From NCBI RefSeq assembly GCF_001921865.1, contig NZ_MSCT01000020.1:434001-498000 (forward strand): DNA of 64,000 bases. The letters run 5' to 3'. Source of the stretch: Pseudomonas chlororaphis (GTDB taxonomy: Bacteria > Pseudomonadota > Gammaproteobacteria > Pseudomonadales > Pseudomonadaceae). The translations under genes and the position numbers were made by a program. Under the pieces are notes generated by a model. It saw only the letters and a list, made by a program, of their open reading frames with translations. It searched no databases and was not told the origin of the DNA. Shown one piece after another: positions 1 through 6,115 of the stretch (positions are counted from its first letter, which is position 1; each line of letters starts with the position of its first letter).

Positions 1-731
1 CCCAGATGACCGGCTTCCGACTCACCCAGCAGCAGGGCATTCAAGGCCCTGGCCCGGCGCGGCAGCCACAACGCGACGACGGCGCTGATCAGCAGCAGCG
101 GCCACAATCTCGAATAACTGGCACCGTTGAGGCTGCCCAGGTTCCAGAATGTCAGGGTGCGCAAGGTCGCGTCATCGGCCAGGTAGGTGAACAGACCGAC
201 CGCCGAACTGGCCAGGGCGGTCAGGGCGATCCCGGCAAGCAGCATGGTCGCCACATGGGTCTGGCCGTTGCGCCGCCCCAGGCGATAGACCAGCGCCGCG
301 ACCACCAGGCCACCGAGAAAGGCACACAGCGACAGCAGATAGGGGGCGAACGCTTCCGGCACCCCGCCAAACAGCGAGCCACCGACGATGGCGAACGCCG
401 CCCCCAGGGCCGCGCCGCTGGAGACGCCCACTAGGCCCGGGTCGGCCAATGGGTTGCGAAACAACCCCTGCATGGCCACGCCGGACAAGGCCAGCACACC
501 GCCCACCGCCAGGCCCAATAAGGTCCGCGGCAGGCGAATCTGCCCGAGGATCAGCTCGGCCTGTTCCAGCCCCTGCCCCTCAATGGGCAAGCCCAGCAAG
601 CGCAGGAAGGCCCGCAGGGTATCGAGCAACGGCAGGCTGACCGGTCCGAGCGCCAAGGACAACCAGATCGCCAACAGGCACAACAGGCTCAGGCCGATGA
701 ACAACGTACGGGGTTTGAGCAAAGGGGTCAT
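1..731 (-). CDS. FecCD-family heme/iron ABC transporter permease (3' part outside window)
   Basis: Inner-membrane permease of an ABC importer for heme or a siderophore. The reading frame begins at an ATG (729-731) and runs off the left edge, so about 243 codons are visible. The translation is a string of hydrophobic segments with the FecCD/BtuC signature, including RNPLADPGLVGVSSGA at about residues 92-107. The start codon overlaps the stop of the upstream binding-protein gene in an ATGA arrangement, which indicates translational coupling. The ATPase gene would be expected just beyond the left edge. Heme as substrate is inferred from the partner protein; the permease itself does not show specificity. 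Confidence 0.88.
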   Translation of the reverse strand, partial: MTPLLKPRTLFIGLSLLCLLAIWLSLALGPVSLPLLDTLRAFLRLLGLPIEGQGLEQAELILGQIRLPRTLLGLAVGGVLALSGVAMQGLFRNPLADPGLVGVSSGAALGAAFAIVGGSLFGGVPEAFAPYLLSLCAFLGGLVVAALVYRLGRRNGQTHVATMLLAGIALTALASSAVGLFTYLADDATLRTLTFWNLGSLNGASYSRLWPLLLISAVVALWLPRRARALNALLLGESEAGHL

Positions 732-1615
732 TGGGCGGAGCTGGCCTGGCCCGATTCAGCGGGATAGAAACCGGCCGACAGGGTTTTCAGGTTCTGTGGC
801 AAACGCGGCCCCAGGCCTCCTACCAGCAAGGTCGGATCGATCTCGAAGACTCGCCCGGCCTTGGCCGCGCCACTGGAGGCCAGGATCGGGTTTTCCTTGA
901 ACAACGCGGCGCGGGCCGCATCGCCGCTCAGGCTGCGATCGGCAAATACCAGCACGTCGGGGTTCAGCTCCGCCAATACCTCCACAGAAAAGGGCTTGTA
1001 ACCTGTGTGCGTGGCAAGATTGCGCCCGCCGGCCTGCTGCAACAGCCAGTCGGCGGCCGTGCCCTTGCCGGCGATCAACGGTTTGCCGCCTGCGTGCCCG
1101 AGCAACAGCAGTACACCTGGCGCAGCCTGTTTTTTCCGCGCCAGGCTGATCCAGGCCTGCTGTTGCTCCAGTTGCTGTTTATAGTGCTCGAACAGCTGTG
1201 CAGCCTGATCTTCCTTGCCCAGCAGCTTGCCCAGATGCTGCAGGTTGCCCTGCAAGGTCGGCAGGTCGGCCTGGGCCGAGAACAACTCAACCTGGACCCC
1301 GGCGCTACGCACCTGCGAAATGACCGGCGGCGGCCCCATCTCCTCGGTGCCCACCAGAATTTGTGGACGCAGGCTGAGGATGCCCTCCGCCGACAACTGA
1401 CGCTGGTAACCGATGCTCGGCAAGCTCTTCAGGGATTCGGGATGCTGGCTGGTGGTGTCGACCCCAACCAGCCTGGACTCGGCCCCCAACGCGCTCACCC
1501 ATTCGGACAAGGCGCCGCCGGCGCTCACCCAGCGTTGCGGTAACTCGGCGGCAGCAGCGGCATGGCTGGCCAAAAGTCCGACACAGAGCGCAATTGCGCG
1601 GGCACTCGAACGCAT
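728..1615 (-). CDS. hmuT: Periplasmic heme-binding protein of ABC importer (HmuT/PhuT type)
   Basis: A 295-residue precursor that captures heme in the periplasm and hands it to the permease encoded next. An N-terminal signal peptide (MRSSARAIALCVGLLASHAA then an AAA site) precedes a BtuF/TroA-like fold. The segment SIGYQRQLSAEG at about 67-78 matches the region holding the heme-ligand tyrosine in ShuT/PhuT, which would be Y70 here. The start at 1615 was chosen because GAAGGA lies nine bases upstream and the signal peptide begins there; a longer frame to 1831 is open but has no such site. Expression is probably Fur-controlled (see 1723-1750). A siderophore- or cobalamin-binding role is less likely given the YQR motif. 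Confidence 0.85.
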   Translation of the reverse strand: MRSSARAIALCVGLLASHAAAAAELPQRWVSAGGALSEWVSALGAESRLVGVDTTSQHPESLKSLPSIGYQRQLSAEGILSLRPQILVGTEEMGPPPVISQVRSAGVQVELFSAQADLPTLQGNLQHLGKLLGKEDQAAQLFEHYKQQLEQQQAWISLARKKQAAPGVLLLLGHAGGKPLIAGKGTAADWLLQQAGGRNLATHTGYKPFSVEVLAELNPDVLVFADRSLSGDAARAALFKENPILASSGAAKAGRVFEIDPTLLVGGLGPRLPQNLKTLSAGFYPAESGQASSAQ

Positions 1616-1722
1616 AAGAGCATTTCCTTCAGAGAGTGAGCCCGCGGAAGCCGCCGTACATGTGACATGCCCTGCAACCCAGGCATCGAAATGAGCAAGC
1701 GCCCGACAGGCGAAGCGGCCAT

Positions 1723-1750
1723 TTGATAATTGTTTGCATTTGACCGTCAA
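1723..1750 (-). promoter_or_regulatory. Fur-regulated promoter of the heme importer
   Basis: On the minus strand a -35 element TTGACG (1745-1750) and a -10 element TATCAA (1723-1728) are 16 bp apart. A Fur-box-like 19-mer covering 1725-1743 (starting GATAAT) lies almost entirely between and over them and matches 11 of 19 consensus positions by eye. Such a placement would let Fe-Fur block RNA polymerase. The same site is about 90 bp upstream of the divergent Rieske gene. Confidence 0.5.
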
Positions 1751-1829
1751 GCACAGACATGTTTCACCAAGCGCCCGGAAGAAAACTGTGACAGCCTGAG
1801 CCCAGAGCCGTCGGCCACTGAGGATAGAC

Positions 1830-2147
1830 ATGAAATTTCTTTGCGCCTCTGGCGATCTGCCGGAGGCTACCAGCCGAGGTTTTCACCTTGAAGGCCAGCC
1901 GTTGTTCGCCGTGCGGCGCGCCCATCAAGCGTATGTCTACGCCAACCGCTGCCCCCATCGCGGGGTCGCGCTGGAGTGGCAGCCCGATCAATTTCTCGAT
2001 CAAAGCGCCAGCCTGATTCAGTGCGCGACCCACGGCGCGCTGTTTCTGATCGAAAACGGCGAATGCGTGGCCGGCCCCTGCGCCGGGGAATCCCTGACGG
2101 CCATCCCCTGCCGGGAAGACAGCCAGGGCATCTGGGTCCAGCTTTAG
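1830..2147 (+). CDS. Small Rieske [2Fe-2S] protein
   Basis: A 105-residue soluble protein made of a single Rieske domain. The two cluster-binding motifs are visible: CPHRG (C-X-H, about residues 41-45) and CATHG (C-X2-H, about 65-69). There is no signal peptide or catalytic oxygenase domain, so it resembles a stand-alone ferredoxin-type Rieske protein that passes electrons to an unknown partner. It is divergent from the heme-binding protein gene and convergent with sfsA, overlapping its stop by 4 nt. Its shared upstream region with a Fur-like box suggests, but does not show, iron-linked expression. Confidence 0.85.
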   Translation: MKFLCASGDLPEATSRGFHLEGQPLFAVRRAHQAYVYANRCPHRGVALEWQPDQFLDQSASLIQCATHGALFLIENGECVAGPCAGESLTAIPCREDSQGIWVQL

Positions 2148-2869
2148 CCGTTGAGCAGCACGTCCAGGCGCCGATCGATACGGACTTCCTCGGCGGTCAA
2201 ACGCACCCCGTAAGCCAGCACCTCGACCCCGCAAGCCACGGCCTCGCGCAGCGCCGCGGCATAACCGGGATCGATCTCCTCGGCCGGTCGTACCGCGTCG
2301 ATACCCGACAGGTTGACGCAATACAACTGCACCGCCCGCACCCCGTCTCGCGCCAGGCAGGCCAGCTCCCGCAGGTGCTTGGCCCCACGTTGGGTCACCG
2401 CGTCCGGAAACGCCGCGACGGCGGAACCGTCGAAGCCCAGGGTCACGCTCTTGACCTCGACGAACGCCGGGCCGTCCGGGTAGTCCAGGCGAAAATCGAT
2501 ACGGCTGTTTTCCTGGCCGTAAGGCACTTCCCGCTTGAGCGCGGTGAAACCGCTCAACTCGGCGATCAGCCCCGCCCGCAACGCCTCTTCCACCAGGGCG
2601 TTGGCCCGGGCGGTGTTGACGCAGGCCAGCCGCCCCTGGGGCGTCTCGCTGATTTCCCAGGTCCCGGGCAACTTGCGCTTGGGGTCATTGGAGCGGCTGA
2701 ACCAGACCTGCCCGCCTTCGACCATGCAATTGAACATGGAGCCGGTGTTGGGGCAGTGAATGGTCAGCAACTCGCCGTCGCGGGTCTCGATATCAGCGAG
2801 AAACCGCTTGTAGCGCCGTAGCAGGCGACCTTCTTCGAGGGGAGGATGAAAACGCATCAGCCTTGCCAA
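2144..2869 (-). CDS. sfsA: SfsA, sugar fermentation stimulation protein family
   Basis: A 241-residue full-length SfsA-family protein. The family combines an N-terminal OB-like nucleic-acid-binding part with a C-terminal nuclease-like fold; its cellular role is still unclear despite the historical maltose-regulation name. Typical segments seen are CPNTGSM near residue 60, RIDF and FVEVKSVTL in the nuclease-like core, and a late LYCVNL strand. The gene starts 13 nt inside the end of the upstream aminotransferase gene, so the two are probably one transcript. The far end meets the Rieske gene tail to tail. Confidence 0.9.
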   Translation of the reverse strand: MARLMRFHPPLEEGRLLRRYKRFLADIETRDGELLTIHCPNTGSMFNCMVEGGQVWFSRSNDPKRKLPGTWEISETPQGRLACVNTARANALVEEALRAGLIAELSGFTALKREVPYGQENSRIDFRLDYPDGPAFVEVKSVTLGFDGSAVAAFPDAVTQRGAKHLRELACLARDGVRAVQLYCVNLSGIDAVRPAEEIDPGYAAALREAVACGVEVLAYGVRLTAEEVRIDRRLDVLLNG

Positions 2870-4029
2870 CTCCGCAAGCCACGGGCAATTCGCTCCACCG
2901 CTTCCTGCAGGCGCGGCAAGCTCTGGGTGTAGGCAAACCGCACATGGTGGCCGGCCTGATGGCGACCGAAGTCCAGCCCCGGAGTGAAAGCGATGTGCTC
3001 GTTTTCAAGGAAGTGTCGGCAGAAGGCAAAGGCATCGCCGCCAAAGGCACTGATGTCCGCATACAGATAGAACGCCCCTTCCGGCTCGACCGCGATGCCG
3101 AACCCCAGCTCGCGCAGGGCGGGCAGGAGGAAGTCGCGACGACGCTGAAATTCGTTGCGACGCTCCTCGAGAATGCTGATGGTCTGCGGCTCGAAGCAGG
3201 CCAGCGCAGCGTATTGCGCCATGCTCGGGGCACTGATGTAGAGGTTCTGCGCCAGCTTCTCCAGCTCGCCGACCGCCGCCTGCGGCGCCACCAGCCAACC
3301 CAGGCGCCAGCCGGTCATGCCGAAATACTTGGAGAAGCTGTTGAGGACAAAGGCACTGTCATCGACCTCCAGAACACTGGCGGCATCACTGCCGTAAGTC
3401 AGGCCGTGGTAGATCTCGTCCACCACCAGGTGCCCGTTACGCGCCTTCACCGCCGTCGACAGTCCGGCCAGCTCGTCGCGGGTCAGCAAGGTGCCGGTAG
3501 GGTTGGCCGGCGACGCCACCAGGGCACCGACGCTGTCCTGGTCCCAATAACGCTCCACCAGGTCTGGGGTCAGTTGATACCGCACGTCCGGCCCGACCGG
3601 CACCAATTGCGCCGCGCCTTCCACCAGCCGCAGGAAATGCCGGTTGCAGGGATAACCCGGGTCAGCCAGCAACCAGTGCTTGCCTGGATCGACCAGCAAG
3701 CTGCTGGCCAGCAGCAATGCCCCGGAACCGCCGGGAGTGATCATGATGCGCTCGGGGTCGACCTCCAGCCCGTAGCGCTGCTTATAGAAGCCGGCAATGG
3801 CCGTGCGCAGCTCGGGAATCCCCCGCGCGGCGGTGTAGCGGGTCTTGCCCGCAGCCAGCGCGGCCTGACCGGCCTTGATGATCGGCTCAGCCGTGGTGAA
3901 ATCCGGTTCACCGATTTCCAGGTGAATCACATCGTGCCCGGCGGCTTGCAGCTCATTGGCACGGGCCAGCAGGGCCATCACATGGAAAGGTTCGATAGCG
4001 CGGCTGCGCGCACTGTAGGGCTGAGCCAT
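2857..4029 (-). CDS. Pyridoxal-phosphate aminotransferase, class I/II
   Basis: A 390-residue cytosolic fold-type I aminotransferase. The N-terminal motif HLEIGEPDFTTAEPI, the ITPGGSGALL stretch that contacts the cofactor phosphate, the ASPANPTGT loop, and the PLP-lysine motif NSFSKYFGMTGWRLGW (lysine near residue 234) are all present. Length fits the aspartate/methionine aminotransferase subfamily. The amino donor cannot be read from sequence. It is first in a probable two-gene transcript with sfsA and diverges from dksA across a 337-bp gap. Confidence 0.88.
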   Translation of the reverse strand: MAQPYSARSRAIEPFHVMALLARANELQAAGHDVIHLEIGEPDFTTAEPIIKAGQAALAAGKTRYTAARGIPELRTAIAGFYKQRYGLEVDPERIMITPGGSGALLLASSLLVDPGKHWLLADPGYPCNRHFLRLVEGAAQLVPVGPDVRYQLTPDLVERYWDQDSVGALVASPANPTGTLLTRDELAGLSTAVKARNGHLVVDEIYHGLTYGSDAASVLEVDDSAFVLNSFSKYFGMTGWRLGWLVAPQAAVGELEKLAQNLYISAPSMAQYAALACFEPQTISILEERRNEFQRRRDFLLPALRELGFGIAVEPEGAFYLYADISAFGGDAFAFCRHFLENEHIAFTPGLDFGRHQAGHHVRFAYTQSLPRLQEAVERIARGLRSWQG

Positions 4030-4366
4030 TAGCCTTCCTTCATTGAAGTGAGCAAAAAACCGATTCTACCCAACCCCGCGGACAAGAGAGAGCCCAAAGC
4101 CCTCAAGCCCGACCCTCCTGTTCGTTCAAAGAAGAACGGCACCCGGCCCAGGCTTGGCTAAAATCATTAATTGACCAGGCCCCCAAACTGACCAGGCCAG
4201 GCGGCATCGACCTTTGCGAGCAGCGCCGGACGCGGGCTCGACAACCGGGAGTAGCGCCGCCCGATTTGATCTGGTAAGTTCGCCCGCTTGCAGTCGCAGG
4301 GCCGGCATGTGCCGGTGATGGAGCAATCCTGCGCAATGGATTACATGAGTAGAGGCGGTCCATTTC
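4030..4366. other. Divergent intergenic region between aminotransferase and dksA
   Basis: No credible coding sequence. A TAAAAT hexamer at 4159-4164, in the context TTGGCTAAAAT, is the best -10 candidate for dksA; it would leave a leader of about 195 nt. No good -35 is seen 17 bp upstream. A short GCCGGCATGTGCCGGT inverted repeat lies near 4301-4316 in that leader. I see no RNA family I recognise. Confidence 0.35.
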
Positions 4367-4807
4367 ATGCCCACCCAAGCAAAGCAACAGAATCAATCGA
4401 TCAGCGGCTTCGAGCCTTATGTTGAATCCGCGGGCGAAGAGTACATGGGCAAGCCCATGCGCGAGCACTTCACCAAGATCCTGAACAAGTGGAAACAGGA
4501 CTTGATGCAGGAAGTCGACCGCACTGTTGATCACATGAAAGACGAAGCAGCCAACTTCCCCGACCCGGCCGACCGTGCCAGCCAGGAAGAAGAATTCAGC
4601 CTTGAACTGCGTGCCCGTGATCGCGAGCGCAAACTGATCAAGAAGATCGACAAGACGCTGCAACTGATCGAAGACGAAGAATACGGCTGGTGCGAATCCT
4701 GCGGCGTCGAGATCGGTATTCGCCGCCTGGAAGCCCGCCCTACTGCCGACATGTGCGTAGACTGCAAGACCCTGGCGGAAATCAAGGAAAAGCAAGTCGG
4801 CAAGTAA
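4367..4807 (+). CDS. dksA: RNA polymerase-binding transcription factor DksA
   Basis: A 146-residue full-length DksA, which binds the RNA polymerase secondary channel and, with ppGpp, represses rRNA promoters and activates amino-acid biosynthesis promoters. The coiled-coil tip motif D-x-x-D-x-A is at residues 66-71 (DPADRA), and the four zinc cysteines are C109, C112, C130 and C133 (CESC and CVDC). All key residues are intact, so this is the canonical zinc form rather than the cysteine-poor DksA2 paralogue. A strong intrinsic terminator follows directly. Confidence 0.97.
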   Translation: MPTQAKQQNQSISGFEPYVESAGEEYMGKPMREHFTKILNKWKQDLMQEVDRTVDHMKDEAANFPDPADRASQEEEFSLELRARDRERKLIKKIDKTLQLIEDEEYGWCESCGVEIGIRRLEARPTADMCVDCKTLAEIKEKQVGK

Positions 4808-4826
4808 TAGCTGGCCTGAACGAAGA

Positions 4827-4852
4827 ACGGAGCGTGCGAACGCTCCGTTTTT
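4827..4852 (+). terminator. Intrinsic terminator of dksA
   Basis: A perfect 9-bp stem (ACGGAGCGT at 4827-4835 with ACGCTCCGT at 4840-4848) closes a GCGA tetraloop and is followed by a T-run. Confidence 0.9.
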
Positions 4853-4870
4853 GTTTCTGACGCCTCATCC

Positions 4871-4941
4871 CTGTAGAAGCGAAGCTTGCTCGCGATGACG
4901 ATTTCAAGAACGCGATCGCGAGCAAGCTCGCGCCTACAAGA
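4871..4941. repeat. Inverted pair of REP elements (REPIN-like)
   Basis: Two head-to-head copies of the pseudomonad REP motif: a degenerate forward copy containing GAAGCTTGCTCGCGAT at 4882-4897 and a reverse copy ATCGCGAGCAAGCTCGCG at 4915-4932, with flanking TGTAG and CTACA ends. They lie between the dksA terminator and gluQ. Confidence 0.8.
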
Positions 4942-4964
4942 CCAGACCCAGTAATCTCCTCGCC

Positions 4965-5861
4965 ATGACCGCCTCCCCTAGCTCGTCCTACATCGGGCGT
5001 TTCGCCCCAACCCCCAGCGGACACTTGCATTTCGGCTCGCTGGTCGCCGCCCTGGCTTCCTATCTCGATGCCCGTGCCGTCGGCGGCCGCTGGCTGGTGC
5101 GTATGGAAGACCTCGATCCGCCCAGGGAAGAACCCGGCGCCCAGGCTGCGATCCTCAAGGCGCTGGAAAGCTACGGCTTCGAGTGGGACGGCGAGATGGT
5201 CCGCCAGAGCGATCGGCACGCGGCCTACGCCGAAGTTCTCAACCGCCTGTTCAGCCAGGGCCTGGCCTACGCCTGCACCTGCTCGCGCAAACAGCTGGAG
5301 CCCTATCACGGCATTTATCCGGGCTTGTGCCGCAATGCCGGCCACCCTCAGGAGGATGCGGCCATCCGCTTGCGCGTGCCGGAGCTGGACTATCGCTTCA
5401 CCGATCGGGTCCAGGGCGAGTTCCGTCAGCACCTGGGTCGGGATGTCGGCGACTTCGTGATCCGTCGCCGCGATGGTCTGTATGCCTATCAACTGGCGGT
5501 GGTACTCGACGATGCCTGGCAAGGCGTGACCGATATCGTGCGCGGCGCCGACCTGCTCGACTCCACACCGCGCCAGCTGTACCTGCAGGAGCTGCTCGGC
5601 CTGCCGCAACCGCGCTATCTACACGTACCGCTGATCACTCAGCCCGACGGGCACAAACTGGGAAAATCCTACCGTTCCCCGCCCTTGGCCGCTGACCAGG
5701 CCACCCCTCTGTTACTGCGGGCCCTGCGCGCCCTCGGACAGAAGACCGACAGCGCCCTGCTCCACGCCAGCCCGCAGGAAGTGCTGCGTTGGGGCATCGA
5801 ACACTGGGATGCTTTACTGATCCCACGGACATTGAGCATGCCCGAAGCGCAAATACACTGA
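4965..5861 (+). CDS. gluQ: Glutamyl-Q tRNA(Asp) synthetase
   Basis: A 298-residue truncated glutamyl-tRNA synthetase paralogue that attaches glutamate to queuosine-34 of tRNA(Asp). It has the class I catalytic core only: the HIGH-like motif GHLHFGSL at residues 19-26, a zinc-binding cysteine cluster starting CTCSRKQLEPYHG near 101, and the KMSKS-like loop KLGKS near 232. The anticodon-binding domain of GltX is absent, as expected for GluQRS. Position directly after dksA is the standard arrangement in gammaproteobacteria. Confidence 0.95.
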   Translation: MTASPSSSYIGRFAPTPSGHLHFGSLVAALASYLDARAVGGRWLVRMEDLDPPREEPGAQAAILKALESYGFEWDGEMVRQSDRHAAYAEVLNRLFSQGLAYACTCSRKQLEPYHGIYPGLCRNAGHPQEDAAIRLRVPELDYRFTDRVQGEFRQHLGRDVGDFVIRRRDGLYAYQLAVVLDDAWQGVTDIVRGADLLDSTPRQLYLQELLGLPQPRYLHVPLITQPDGHKLGKSYRSPPLAADQATPLLLRALRALGQKTDSALLHASPQEVLRWGIEHWDALLIPRTLSMPEAQIH

Positions 5862-5938
5862 CGCCCCTTGCAGGTTGGCGCCCATCCGTTACCATCGCCG
5901 CACGTTTTCGGGCACGCACACAATAAAGAGAGACCGAG

Positions 5939-6115
5939 ATGTACATCTATCGCTTGGTCCTGCTCCTGGTAGTGGGGATCTATCTGTTCTCCCCCGCCAT
6001 CATGGATTGGTGGATCGACGCTACGGGCGCCTGGTATCGCCCGTATCTGCTCTGGCTGATCCTGATCGTCGTGACCTTCATCCTGCAGAGCCAAAAAGAT
6101 GCCGATGAGCTTTAG
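5939..6115 (+). CDS. cbrX: Small hydrophobic protein upstream of and overlapping cbrA (CbrX)
   Basis: A 58-residue protein with two hydrophobic segments (about 5-22 and 36-51) separated by a short DWWIDATG-containing loop, so probably an inner-membrane hairpin. The ATG follows AAAGAGAGACCGAG, which contains a purine-rich Shine-Dalgarno. Its last 17 nt overlap the start of cbrA in another frame, which suggests translational coupling. It matches by size and position the small ORF named CbrX upstream of cbrA in other pseudomonads; I assign it on context, not on a motif. It is too short to be found by length-filtered gene calling. Confidence 0.8.
   Translation: MYIYRLVLLLVVGIYLFSPAIMDWWIDATGAWYRPYLLWLILIVVTFILQSQKDADEL

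Noticed and set aside
4103..4795. 230-residue minus-strand frame
   Set aside because: Antisense to dksA and its leader; no support.
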